Position numbers and translations under genes: made by a program | The notes under the pieces: model-generated | The model's database searches: none | What the model saw: only the letters and a program-made list of their open reading frames with translations | Told to the model about the DNA's origin: nothing | Shown: positions 35,926 through 44,560 of the stretch, piece after piece | Layout: each line of letters opens with the position of its first letter | Numbering within the stretch: position 1 is the stretch's first letter | NCBI RefSeq assembly: GCF_008806955.1 | Contig: NZ_CP031727.1 | Location: 2,060,001 to 2,124,000, forward strand | Source of the DNA: Cellvibrio sp. KY-YJ-3 | GTDB taxonomy: Bacteria; Pseudomonadota; Gammaproteobacteria; Pseudomonadales; Cellvibrionaceae | Direction: 5' to 3' | DNA length: 64,000 bases

Positions 35926-38139
35926 GTGTTTAAAACCTATATCAATACTTATATCAAATGCACTTGGTTGTTTTTTTTATTACCCATAATAGCCGTCGGT
36001 AATGCGTATGCGGAGGACGGTTATGAAATGTGGCTGCGCTATCAGCCAATTAGCAATGAGCAACAGCTTAAAACCTATCGCAAACAAATCACCCAAGTGG
36101 TGGTGCAGGGCGACTCGGCAACTATGCAAAAAGCTGCTGCGGAATTGCAGCGCGGCTTGAGTGGTTTGTTAGCTAAACCTATTGCTAGCGCCAATAAAAA
36201 CCCTGCAAAAAATGCGCTGGTGATTGGAACTCCCAACAACTCTGCGCTGATTGCAGCGCTCGGGCTAAATACTGAGCTCGCTGCATTGGGTGATGAAGGT
36301 TATTTAATTACCGAGCAAAAAATTAATAAACGTACTGCATTAGTGATTGCAGCCAATACCGATGTGGGGGCGCTCTACGGCAGTTTTCATTTTTTACGTT
36401 TACTGCAAACACAACAATCACTGGATAACCTGAGTATTCGCAGTGCACCCAAATTGCAGCACCGCGTAGTGAATCACTGGGATAATTTAAATCGCGTGGT
36501 TGAGCGCGGTTATGCCGGGTTGTCGCTGTGGGATTGGGGCACCTTGCCCGATCATAAATCTGAACGTTATGAAGACTACGCTCGCATTAATGCCTCGCTT
36601 GGTATTAACGGCACAGTGCTGAACAACGTGAATGCCGATCCGCGTATTCTGAGCGATCAATTTTTAGAAAAAATTGCTGCGCTTGCCGAAGTATTTCGCC
36701 CCTACGGCATCAAAATGTACCTATCGATTAATTACGATTCACCACGCGCATTTGGTGATTTGGATACCGCCGATCCACTTGATCCGCGCGTACAGCAATG
36801 GTGGAAAGAGCGCACTGCCAGAGTCTATAAATATATTCCGGATTTCGGCGGCTATTTGGTAAAAGCGAATTCCGAAGGTCAACCAGGGCCACAGGATTAC
36901 CAGCGCAATCACGCCGATGGGGCGAATATGCTCGCCGCTGCGCTAGAACCTTTTGATGGTGTGGTGTTCTGGAGGGCGTTTGTGTACAGCCCGGACATTG
37001 GCGACCGCTTCCGCGGCTCTTACGATGAATTTAAACCACTCGATGGCAAATTTGCCGATAACGTCATCCTGCAAGTCAAAAATGGCCCCATCGATTTCCA
37101 GCCGCGCGAACCTTATTCCGCATTATTTTCCGCGATGGAAAAAACCAACATGATGATGGAGTTTCAGGTCACCCAAGAATATTTTGGTTTCGCCACCCAC
37201 CTTGCGTATCAAGGCCCGTTGTTTGAGGAATCGCTGCGCACCGAAACTTATGCGAAGGGTGAAGGCTCAACCATTGGTAACATTCTAGAAGGGAAAGTAT
37301 TTAAAACCAAACGCACTGGCATGGCAGCGGTGATCAATCCCGGTACCGATCGCAATTGGACCGGTCACCCTTTTGTACAATCCAGCTGGTATGCCTTTGG
37401 GCGCATGGCGTGGGATCACGAAATCAGTGCAGAAACAGCTGCCGAAGAATGGCTGCGTATGACTTTCTCCAACGAGCAGAAATTTATCGACCCAATGAAA
37501 GAGCTGATGATGATCTCACGCGAAGCCGGTGTAAATTACCGCTCGCCTTTAGGGCTGACTCATCTCTATTCACAAGGCGATCACTACGGCCCTGCACCCT
37601 GGACGGAAAATTCTGAGCGCCCTGATTGGACCGCCATTTATTATCACCGCGCTGCAAAAGATGGTTTGGGTTTTAACCGCACCAAAACCGGCTCCAATGC
37701 TATCGCGCAATACCCGGCACCTTTGGCAAAAATTTATGGCGATGTAAACGCAGTACCGGAGGAATTATTGCTCTGGTTCCACCATGTCAGTTGGGATCAC
37801 AAAATGAAATCCGGTCGCACACTGTGGGAAGAGTTAGTGCACAAATACTACGAAGGCGTAGAGCAAGTGCGCGCGATGCAAACCGCGTGGGATGCACAAG
37901 AAGCCTACGTTGACCCCGCGCGCTTTGCGCAAGTGAAAGCCCTATTAAAAGTACAAGAGCGCGATGCAATCATCTGGCGCGACTCCTGTGTACTCTATTT
38001 CCAAACCTACTCCGGCAAAGCGATCCCCGCCGGTTATGAAAAACCCAAACATGATTTGGAATATTACAAAACCCTTGCACGCACCCGTTATGTTCCTGAA
38101 CCATGGCATCCGGCGAGTTCGAGCCGGGTTCTCAAGTAA
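35926..38139 (+). CDS. Alpha-glucuronidase, glycoside hydrolase family 67
   Basis: Releases (4-O-methyl)glucuronic acid from the non-reducing end of xylo-oligosaccharides. The 737 residues match GH67 length (about 730). A signal-like segment ([18 protein letters not shown]) precedes [13 protein letters not shown], the family opening. Other signatures are [35 protein letters not shown], and [18 protein letters not shown] chose GTG 35926, 8 bases after GAGG; GTG 35920 is too close to it. An AAACGTTT palindrome (35903-35910), reminiscent of LacI-family operator centres, lies just upstream. With CE2 and GH10 it forms a glucuronoxylan-debranching set. Confidence 0.95.
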   Translation: MFKTYINTYIKCTWLFFLLPIIAVGNAYAEDGYEMWLRYQPISNEQQLKTYRKQITQVVVQGDSATMQKAAAELQRGLSGLLAKPIASANKNPAKNALVIGTPNNSALIAALGLNTELAALGDEGYLITEQKINKRTALVIAANTDVGALYGSFHFLRLLQTQQSLDNLSIRSAPKLQHRVVNHWDNLNRVVERGYAGLSLWDWGTLPDHKSERYEDYARINASLGINGTVLNNVNADPRILSDQFLEKIAALAEVFRPYGIKMYLSINYDSPRAFGDLDTADPLDPRVQQWWKERTARVYKYIPDFGGYLVKANSEGQPGPQDYQRNHADGANMLAAALEPFDGVVFWRAFVYSPDIGDRFRGSYDEFKPLDGKFADNVILQVKNGPIDFQPREPYSALFSAMEKTNMMMEFQVTQEYFGFATHLAYQGPLFEESLRTETYAKGEGSTIGNILEGKVFKTKRTGMAAVINPGTDRNWTGHPFVQSSWYAFGRMAWDHEISAETAAEEWLRMTFSNEQKFIDPMKELMMISREAGVNYRSPLGLTHLYSQGDHYGPAPWTENSERPDWTAIYYHRAAKDGLGFNRTKTGSNAIAQYPAPLAKIYGDVNAVPEELLLWFHHVSWDHKMKSGRTLWEELVHKYYEGVEQVRAMQTAWDAQEAYVDPARFAQVKALLKVQERDAIIWRDSCVLYFQTYSGKAIPAGYEKPKHDLEYYKTLARTRYVPEPWHPASSSRVLK

Positions 38140-38277
38140 TTTAAGTCGTTAAATCTTCCCGCCTGTTATACCTGTGTTCATAGCTTACGCTTTCGAGCAC
38201 AGGGCTTTCCTGAGCCCTCGCTTACTTAAATTAGATCATCGCTCCTCTCATGCTTGTCATCGGCCTATCTTTTGTTG

Positions 38278-38300
38278 ATAATGTTATATTATAACGTTTC
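38278..38300. promoter_or_regulatory. Zur box upstream of the COG0523 GTPase gene
   Basis: AATGTTATATTATAACGTTTC, with perfect GTTATA/TATAAC arms (38283-38295). Against the gammaproteobacterial Zur consensus (GAAATGTTATANTATAACATTTC as I recall it) 19 of 22 informative positions agree. It ends 17 bases before the chosen start codon of a zinc-type GTPase, so repression by Zur under zinc sufficiency is very likely. Confidence 0.85.
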
Positions 38301-38316
38301 TTTGTGTGCTAAACCT

Positions 38317-39537
38317 ATGGCATTACCTCCCGTTACCGTGCTACCTGTTACCGTCTTATCCGGCTTTTTAGGGGCCGGTAAAACTACGTTGCTCAACCAT
38401 ATTCTGAATAATCGCGAAAACCGCCGCGTCGCCGTGATAGTGAACGACATGAGCGAAGTGAATATCGATTCATCATTGATCCAAAATCAGGTCGAATTAA
38501 ATCGCGCGGAAGAAAAATTGGTGGAGATGAGCAATGGCTGCATCTGCTGCACCTTGCGCGAGGATTTATTGATTGAAGTGACGCGCATGGCAAAAGAAGG
38601 ACGATTTGATTATCTGGTAATTGAATCCACTGGTATTTCCGAGCCTTTGCCGATTGCCGAAACCTTTACTTTTGAGGATGAAGACGGCCAAAGTCTCTCC
38701 CAAGTCGCGCGGCTGGATACTATGGTTACCGTTGTCGATGCGGTGAATTTTTTAAATGATTATTACGATGCGCTCTCGCTGCAAGAAACCGGCGAAAGCC
38801 TCGGTGAAGAAGACGAGCGCAATGTGGCGGATTTACTTGTCGATCAAATCGAATTTTGCGATGTATTGTTAATCAGCAAAACCGATTTAATTTCCGCCGA
38901 AAAACTTGCAGAGCTCTATGCGATTTTAACCAAGTTGAATCCCGATGCCGAAGTTATTCCCGTCGAGCGTGGCAACGTACCGCTCAACAAAGTGCTCAAT
39001 ACCGGAAAGTTCAATTTTGAAAAAGCCCAGCAAGCGCCCGGCTGGCTAAAAGAAATGCGCGGCCAACACACACCGGAAACAGAAGAATATGGCATCAGCA
39101 GTTTTTCTTACCATGCACGCCGCCCATTTCACCCGGAAAAAATTTATGAGTTTTTCTCCAGTCCAGCCGTAAAAGGAAAGTTACTGCGTTCAAAAGGGTT
39201 TTTTTGGCTGGCATCCCGCCCCCAGTGGGCAGGGCAGTGGAGTCAGGCGGGTGGTATTGCGCAACATGGCGCTGCGGGAATGTTCTGGAAAGCTATCCCC
39301 AAAGAGCAATGGCCGGAAGACGAAGAGCAGGTAAATTACATTATGGAAAAGTGGGTGGAACCTTTTGGCGATATGCGTCAGGAGTTAGTCTTTATCGGTC
39401 AAAATCTGGATAAAGAATTTGTCACCACGCAGCTCGATCAGTGTCTGCTCAGCGAAGAGGAAGTGTTAAAAGGCCAGGATTTTTGGAAAACATTACCCGA
39501 TCCGTTTCCGACTTGGACGCAAGGTCACGCGCACTAA
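38317..39537 (+). CDS. Zur-regulated COG0523 (CobW-family) GTPase, ZigA-like
   Basis: Probable zinc metallochaperone or zinc-homeostasis GTPase. The 406 residues have the Walker [19 protein letters not shown], the metal-binding CxCC motif [11 protein letters not shown], guanine-specific ISKTD, and a C-terminal CobW_C domain with [10 protein letters not shown] chose ATG 38317 because the Zur box at 38278-38300 must lie in the promoter; longer frames pass through it. The downstream DUF1826 gene begins 29 bases later with a good ribosome site. Despite the family name CobW there is no link to the cob operon 13 kb away. Confidence 0.92.
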   Translation: MALPPVTVLPVTVLSGFLGAGKTTLLNHILNNRENRRVAVIVNDMSEVNIDSSLIQNQVELNRAEEKLVEMSNGCICCTLREDLLIEVTRMAKEGRFDYLVIESTGISEPLPIAETFTFEDEDGQSLSQVARLDTMVTVVDAVNFLNDYYDALSLQETGESLGEEDERNVADLLVDQIEFCDVLLISKTDLISAEKLAELYAILTKLNPDAEVIPVERGNVPLNKVLNTGKFNFEKAQQAPGWLKEMRGQHTPETEEYGISSFSYHARRPFHPEKIYEFFSSPAVKGKLLRSKGFFWLASRPQWAGQWSQAGGIAQHGAAGMFWKAIPKEQWPEDEEQVNYIMEKWVEPFGDMRQELVFIGQNLDKEFVTTQLDQCLLSEEEVLKGQDFWKTLPDPFPTWTQGHAH

Positions 39538-39566
39538 GCTTATTCCTATTAATAAAGGATCCGGAT

Positions 39567-40271
39567 ATGAGTGTAATGTTGCAATCAATAACAGCGGGTG
39601 ATGATTGGGCAATCGATCAAGATCCCGCCGTGCTCGCGCGTATTTATGAAGATGCCATCAGCATTTCCATTTGGCAGCGCCAATTGCAGCAGGAGGTTGA
39701 GTCTTATGTGGATGAGCTGCTGCGCAAACCAAAAACTATTGCACTGAAATTATCGGGTTCGCCCGAACAACTGATGGAAGAAATCCAACGCGTATTTCCG
39801 CCTGCATTCTTTCCACCTGTATTGATTGGCGAACAAAGTTCTTGTATTGGTGCGGCGGCGTTTTATGCGGATATTCATCATGTGCTGGATATGTTTGCCT
39901 GTTTGTTCGATGCAAAAATTCTCGGCCTGCGCATCAATACTCTCGAACACGCCATGTGCCCGCGTTTCCATACCGATAATGTCGCCATTCGTTTAATCAC
40001 CACCTATTACGGTTTGGCCACTGAGTGGCTGCCTGATCAATTATCCAATCGCGCTGCATTGGGCACTGCGTTTGCCAGCCAAATCAATATACCCGGTGCC
40101 ATCGCCGCGAGTGAACGCCACATCCAACGCATGGCAGCGGGTGATGTGGCTTTATTCAAAGGCGAGTTGTGGGAAGGGAATGAAGGAAGAGGAATTATTC
40201 ACCGCTCACCAGCGCCGACCACTCAACAGCCAAAACGATTGGTGGTGACGTGTGATTTAATCGAGAGCTAG
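39567..40271 (+). CDS. DUF1826-family protein
   Basis: A 234-residue cytoplasmic protein of unknown function. AAGGA precedes ATG 39567. It contains HHVLDMFACLFDAKILGLRI, MCPRFHTDNVAIRLITTYYG and ALFKGELWEGNEGRGIIHRSP, the latter two recalling cupin or oxygenase-like metal sites (HxD: H in RFHTD). Members of this family commonly follow COG0523 genes in zinc-responsive operons, and here both should be under the same Zur box. A metal-dependent activity is possible but unproven. Confidence 0.85.
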   Translation: MSVMLQSITAGDDWAIDQDPAVLARIYEDAISISIWQRQLQQEVESYVDELLRKPKTIALKLSGSPEQLMEEIQRVFPPAFFPPVLIGEQSSCIGAAAFYADIHHVLDMFACLFDAKILGLRINTLEHAMCPRFHTDNVAIRLITTYYGLATEWLPDQLSNRAALGTAFASQINIPGAIAASERHIQRMAAGDVALFKGELWEGNEGRGIIHRSPAPTTQQPKRLVVTCDLIES

Positions 40272-40295
40272 GGTAGTTCTGAAATTCGCACATCT

Positions 40296-40322
40296 CGTCA
40301 TACCCGCGAACGCGGGTATCCA
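40296..40322. repeat. REP-like palindrome, copy 1
   Basis: Stem ATACCCGCG-AA-CGCGGGTAT preceded by CGTC and followed by CCA. A second copy in the same orientation is at 41508-41534 and a decayed one at 31771-31796. The two good copies bracket mesD. Confidence 0.88.
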
Positions 40323-40422
40323 TTTCCAATATTTCCCTGCCGTATATAAAAAATTCTATACCTGGTTTAATAGTTTGACCTTAATCTACAGATATCTATG
40401 CGGATTCACACAGTACAATTGG

Positions 40423-41451
40423 CTAGCGTGTGAGTTCCCTGCGCACAATTTCCGCGCCTGCGCTTAAGGCTTTCAGTTTGCCGAGAGCAACATGGCGGGA
40501 TAAAGGTGCCATGCCGCAGTTGGTGCAGGGGCAGAGTTTGTCGGCGTCTACAAATTGCAGGGCTTTGCGTAGCGTATTGGCGACTTCTTCGGGTGTTTCG
40601 ATAGTGTTGGTGGCTACGTCAATCGCACCGACCATCACTTTTTTTCCGCGAATCAGTTCAAGTAGTTCCATTGGTACGCGCGAGTTATGGCATTCCAGCG
40701 AGATGATATCGATGTTGGATTTTTGCAACTTGGGAAAAATTTCTTCGTATTGCCGCCATTCAGAACCCAGCGTTTTTTTCCATTCAGTATTGGCTTTTAT
40801 ACCGTATCCATAACAAATATGTACGGCAGTTTCACACTTAAGTCCTTCAAGTGCTCGTTCCAAGGTCGCAATGCCCCAGTCATTCACCTCATCAAAAAAC
40901 ACATTAAAGGCAGGTTCATCAAACTGAATAATATCAACGCCCGCCGCCTCTAATTCTTTCGCTTCCTGGTTGAGAATTTTGGCAAATTCCCAAGCCAGCT
41001 TTTCGCGGCTTTTGTAGTGGCCATCGTAAAGCGTATCAATCATCGTCATGGGGCCGGGCAGGGCCCATTTAATGGGTTGCGTAGTTTGTTTGCGCAGAAA
41101 TTTAGCGTCTTCAACAAAAACCGGTTTCTGGCGCGACACATCACCAACAATCGTCGGTACGCTCGCATCATAGCGATTGCGAATTCTAACGGTTTCGCGC
41201 TGTGCAAAATCAACACCGCTCAGGTGCTCAATAAACGTCGTCACAAAGTGTTGGCGCGATTGCTCGCCATCACCAACAATATCAATCCCTGCCTGTTGTT
41301 GTTCCTGCAATGACAAACGCAACGCATCCTGTTTGCCTTCCAATAATTCATCACCTTCCAATTTCCAGGGTGACCAAAGCGTCTCAGGTTGTGCAAGCCA
41401 GGAAGGTTTGGGTAAGCTGCCAGCAGTGGATGTGGGCAATAATGTTTTCAT
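40423..41451 (-). CDS. mesD: Folate-independent methionine synthase, core MetE type (MesD)
   Basis: A 342-residue protein equal to the C-terminal catalytic half of MetE, without the folate-binding N-terminal half. Zinc ligands are visible in VHICYGYG and PCTNCGMAPL; QFDEPAFNVF supplies the homocysteine-site acid. Pairing with a DUF1852 protein (MesX) directly upstream identifies the MesD branch described by Price and colleagues, which needs MesX and oxygen and neither folate nor B12; its methyl donor was not known. The mesX stop is 106 bases upstream, across a REP-like repeat. A MetR-type box precedes mesX. Confidence 0.9.
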   Translation of the reverse strand: MKTLLPTSTAGSLPKPSWLAQPETLWSPWKLEGDELLEGKQDALRLSLQEQQQAGIDIVGDGEQSRQHFVTTFIEHLSGVDFAQRETVRIRNRYDASVPTIVGDVSRQKPVFVEDAKFLRKQTTQPIKWALPGPMTMIDTLYDGHYKSREKLAWEFAKILNQEAKELEAAGVDIIQFDEPAFNVFFDEVNDWGIATLERALEGLKCETAVHICYGYGIKANTEWKKTLGSEWRQYEEIFPKLQKSNIDIISLECHNSRVPMELLELIRGKKVMVGAIDVATNTIETPEEVANTLRKALQFVDADKLCPCTNCGMAPLSRHVALGKLKALSAGAEIVRRELTR

Positions 41452-41507
41452 AGTGAATAATCTTGTCTATTTAAAAGTTATCGGAAAGCTTTGAAATATT
41501 CACTTCC

Positions 41508-41534
41508 CGTCATACCCGCGAATGCGGGTATCCA
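41508..41534. repeat. REP-like palindrome, copy 2, between mesX and mesD
   Basis: Same unit as at 40296 with a different loop: ATACCCGC-GAAT-GCGGGTAT, preceded by CGTC and followed by CCA, same orientation. It lies in the mesX-mesD spacer and could affect mRNA stability between the two genes. Confidence 0.88.
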
Positions 41535-41556
41535 AAAAAATCAGCAGATTGGCTAA

Positions 41557-42540
41557 TTAAAACGCGTACTTGGCAGACCATTGCTCAAGAATGTTCTGGT
41601 AGGGTTTGATGAATTGTTTTTCAGCAAATTTCCCCTGCTCAATCGCCAACCTGCTGCGTTCGTCGCGGTCATAAACCACTTTGGTTAATGAATAATCCTG
41701 ATTTTTTAAATTGGGTTTGTAATAGGCTCCCGCTACCGCATTGGCGTTATAAATTTCAGGCCGATAAATCTTCTGGAAAGTTTCCATAGTGCTAATGGTG
41801 CTGATCAATTCAAGGTTGGTGTAATCAACCAGCAGATCCCCAAAGAAATAAAAGGCGAGCGGCGCAACGCTATTGGGCGGCATAAAATAGCGAACCGCCA
41901 AGCCCATCTTCTTGAAATACTGTTCAGTCAACGAGGATTCATTGGGCTGGTATTCAACGCCCAGCACCGGGTGCTGGTTTTCAGTGCGCCGATAGGTTTT
42001 GTTATCGGAAACACTCAGGCATATCACCGGTGGTTTATTAAAATGTGCTTTGTAGGTAGTTGAGTTCACAAAGCTCTGAAAAAGTTTGCCATGTAAATCG
42101 CCAAAATTATCGGGAATGCTGAATGTCGGTTGATTTTTGTTGTGCTCTAACAGCAGCACACTAAAGTCGTAATCGCGCACATAAGAAGAAAAGTTATTCC
42201 CCACAATGCCTTCAATACGCCTGTTGTTGTAGCGATCAAGAATATTAGTTTTTAAGATTTCAATCGCAGGGAATGAATCACCATTACCCTCACGATCAAG
42301 ATCCATTTCCACCGAAATGATTTCAAGCTCAAGTGAATAACGATCCCCCTTGGGGTTATCCCAATGCGCCAAGGCATTAAAACGATTGTCGATCATCTTC
42401 AGCGCATTGCGTAAGTTTTCTTGCCGGCTATTACCCCTCGCCAAATTGGCAAAGTTGGTAGTGGCACGCGTATTGTCTGCCGGATGATAGTTCTCATCGA
42501 AACAAATGCTCTTGATGCTAAACGTAAAATCGTTGTTCAT
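41557..42540 (-). CDS. mesX: DUF1852 protein MesX, partner of the MesD methionine synthase
   Basis: A 327-residue cytoplasmic protein of the DUF1852 family. Recognisable stretches are ATTNFANLARGNSRQENLRNAL, VDYTNLELISTISTMETFQKIYRPEIYNANA and YKPNLKNQDYSLTKVVYDRDER. Family members are reported to be required by MesD, perhaps as an oxygen-dependent supplier of the methyl group; no recognisable catalytic motif lets me say more. It is the first gene of the pair. A TATAAA box (minus strand, 42604-42609) and a MetR-type site at 42655-42667 lie upstream. Confidence 0.88.
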   Translation of the reverse strand: MNNDFTFSIKSICFDENYHPADNTRATTNFANLARGNSRQENLRNALKMIDNRFNALAHWDNPKGDRYSLELEIISVEMDLDREGNGDSFPAIEILKTNILDRYNNRRIEGIVGNNFSSYVRDYDFSVLLLEHNKNQPTFSIPDNFGDLHGKLFQSFVNSTTYKAHFNKPPVICLSVSDNKTYRRTENQHPVLGVEYQPNESSLTEQYFKKMGLAVRYFMPPNSVAPLAFYFFGDLLVDYTNLELISTISTMETFQKIYRPEIYNANAVAGAYYKPNLKNQDYSLTKVVYDRDERSRLAIEQGKFAEKQFIKPYQNILEQWSAKYAF

Positions 42541-43138
42541 GGTGATATTGCAACCTGTTTAAGAGACAAGGGTGGTATTGGCTCTGGTTAAGTACAGGTA
42601 GTCTTTATACTGGAATGGCAAAGTGAATAAAAACGATATAAATTCATGAAAATGTGAATTTTATTCATGTTGTGTTTGGGGCTTGGTGGATCAGGGGGCG
42701 GGCTGTAGGCGCAGGTAGGCTACTTACTGCGCCCCATCGCTCGTTATCGCCATAATCAAACCTCCGTTCGTTATGCTCATATTCATTTGTCATTCTCTCG
42801 AAAACTTGTTGGGATAAAAGCGTTGCCTGTGTAAATTGGTGTAATGAGTTTTTGTTGATTGGCCTGGTTGGCCATCGCTTGTCGTACCCATCTTCAATGT
42901 TTTGAAAAAGCAGAAAATCTGAGATTACGAACTTCAGCAGATTGAAGGGCGGTAATTTGCCCATATTAGAATATAGATAAAGTTTGTAGGGCGCGTTTCG
43001 CGAAGCAAGCCGCCGAGGGTCGGGAGTGTGCCCAAAGCGGAAGTTGGTTTTTTTAAGGTTGGCTGGCCGTATAAATCCAGATTACAGAGAGCGTCTCGGA
43101 TCGGTCCGCTTCAGGAATTTTAAGGAGATTCTTTATCT
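42541..43138. other. Gene-poor region between mesX and the FRG gene
   Basis: About 600 bases. The left end is the mesX promoter (TATAAA at 42604-42609 on the minus strand and the MetR-type box). An open frame of 99 codons on the minus strand (42665-42964) has no recognisable domain, no ribosome site I trust, and a C-terminal end that reads through GC-rich repeat-like sequence; I do not call it a gene. The right end is the leader of the FRG gene with AAGGAG at 43121. Confidence 0.5.
42655..42667. promoter_or_regulatory. MetR-type box upstream of mesX
   Basis: TGAATTTTATTCA fits the MetR consensus TGAA-N5-TTCA exactly. Its centre is about 64 bases upstream of the start implied by the TATAAA box, a usual activator position for LysR-type regulators. 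By chance one such 8-base match is expected in about 65 kb, so its presence before a methionine gene is suggestive, not proof. Confidence 0.6.
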
Positions 43139-43993
43139 ATGAAGTTTTATGAGTCTGAAACTATATCGCTAAAAAATACGAATGAAGCCTTAAATTATCT
43201 ATTGAACTTGGATAATAAAGTGCTTTCAGATTGTGTTTTTCGAGGGCATAACAACTCTTCGTGGGGTTTGCAATCGTCACTGGATAGGTATGGCAAAACT
43301 AATCCCGAGGCGTCATTAGAAGACCTTAGAAAGCCTCCAACCCTAAAATACTTCTTGGATCTCTTTAGGGGACATTACGATGCTTTGGTAGGTAAGAGCG
43401 ACCTTGATGATGATGAACTTTGGCAAGTTGCTCAGCATCACGGACTACCAACGCCTTTACTTGATGTATCAAAGTCACCAATGGTGGCACTTTTTTTCGC
43501 TTTATTTAATAAGGATGTCAACGATGCGAGTAAAGCGTGTATTTGGCAGATTGATATGGCGCTTTTACGTGAAATGAACCGTAATGTTGAGAAATTTATA
43601 GATAGTCTAGATGATGGTGACGGGCTAAGGACAAGGCTTGGAACGGTAGAATATATAGCTGGCAATTCGACTTATAGCCCGAGGCAATATGCACAACAGG
43701 GAGGTTTTATAAGATGGAAATTTTTCAGTGAGCTGCCTCTCGCTCTTAAATACTGGGAAATATCTAAGGCAATTACTCACGCGCCGTCTGATCGCTTGTT
43801 ACGGAGAATCGAATTTGATGTCAGCAGAGAGGAATTAATCGAGGCTTTCCGCAAGCTAAGTTTAATGAACATAGCTCCAAGATCCTTATTTCCCGATGTA
43901 AGCGGTGCCGCTGAGCAAGTTAAAATAGATTATCTTTTGCGGTCATCAACGTCTTGGAGAAGAGAGTACGGATTTCGATTAATGGAACCATAA
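43139..43993 (+). CDS. FRG-domain protein
   Basis: A 284-residue cytoplasmic protein. The FRG motif is near the N-terminus (CVFRGHNNSSWGLQSSLDRYG) with the companion histidine region WQVAQHHGLPTPLLDVSKSPMVALFFAL and the later YSPRQYAQQGGFIRWKF. AAGGAG precedes the ATG. FRG proteins are common in accessory and defence-type loci, some perhaps as toxins or nucleotide-related enzymes, but none of the partners known to me is nearby. The gene stands alone between gene-poor stretches and is richer in A and T than the surrounding core genes, suggesting horizontal acquisition. Confidence 0.88.
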   Translation: MKFYESETISLKNTNEALNYLLNLDNKVLSDCVFRGHNNSSWGLQSSLDRYGKTNPEASLEDLRKPPTLKYFLDLFRGHYDALVGKSDLDDDELWQVAQHHGLPTPLLDVSKSPMVALFFALFNKDVNDASKACIWQIDMALLREMNRNVEKFIDSLDDGDGLRTRLGTVEYIAGNSTYSPRQYAQQGGFIRWKFFSELPLALKYWEISKAITHAPSDRLLRRIEFDVSREELIEAFRKLSLMNIAPRSLFPDVSGAAEQVKIDYLLRSSTSWRREYGFRLMEP

Positions 43994-44195
43994 AAATAAG
44001 AGGTGCGGCGCCTCCAATAAATTATGCTTCCCGAAACTTATAGCAGCGTTATTAAATTTTAGCTGCAGTAAAGTTAAACTTATGAGCTTTTATGTCTTCA
44101 TTTGCGATTAGAGGAATTTTTTAATTCGGCACTGTCTGCAAGAGTGTGGTCTTGGCTGTTATATTAATTGGTGCGCGAGGGAGACAAAATGAGCA

Positions 44196-44220
44196 CGTAG
44201 GTTGGACAGCAATGTCCAAC
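44196..44220. repeat. Short CGTAGGTTGGAC palindromic repeat
   Basis: CGTAGGTTGGAC followed by AGCAAT and GTCCAAC (stem GTTGGAC/GTCCAAC). The first 11 bases equal the outer arm of the element at 1632-1729, so this is probably a truncated or variant copy. Confidence 0.65.
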
Positions 44221-44529
44221 AAACCAATTCATGAATCAAAACGTCGGGCTAGCCGAGCTTCCCGTCACCAACATCCGCTTTTGCCGAATTGCGACATCAG
44301 CTAAAAACTTATGAATAAACCGCATGAAATCTAACGAAATATGGGTTTATTTAATGAATCAATTGCCCATATTCCGCTAGTCTCTATACAGGCCAACTCT
44401 AATTTCTGCCTTTGTCTTCAATTAATTTTTCCGCATAAAAATCCATATTGGGCATCGCTGCGCTCACTGCCTACCTACTGGGCAGGGAATTAATCTTGAT
44501 TGCATCATTGTCCCCTTCTGCGGGATAAT

Positions 44530-44547
44530 ACTGGTTACTTAACCAGT
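44530..44547. promoter_or_regulatory. LexA (SOS) box upstream of polB
   Basis: ACTGGTTACTTAACCAGT: perfect 7-base arms and the ACTG-N10-CAGT skeleton; with the preceding T it matches 9 of the 10 fixed outer bases of the TACTG-N10-CAGTA consensus. It ends 13 bases before the polB start codon. polB is an SOS gene in Escherichia coli, which agrees. Confidence 0.85.
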
Positions 44548-44560
44548 TTTTTGTGCGCTT

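Larger units (their letters stand above)
43994..44560. other. Gene-poor region before polB
   Basis: About 570 bases with no credible gene. It contains the short CGTAGGTTGGAC repeat at 44196-44220, a loose inverted pair AATATGGG...CCCATATT around 44339-44376, and the LexA box of polB at its right end. Confidence 0.55.

Noticed and set aside
42665-42964. Minus-strand open frame of 99 codons between mesX and the FRG gene
   Set aside because: No recognisable domain, no convincing ribosome site, and the C-terminal end runs through GC-rich repeat-like sequence; it also overlaps the MetR-type promoter region of mesX. Possibly a remnant.
44196-44300. Integron attC-like or insertion-sequence end near the CGTAGGTTGGAC repeat
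   Set aside because: No matching second site, no integrase or transposase and no target duplication were seen.
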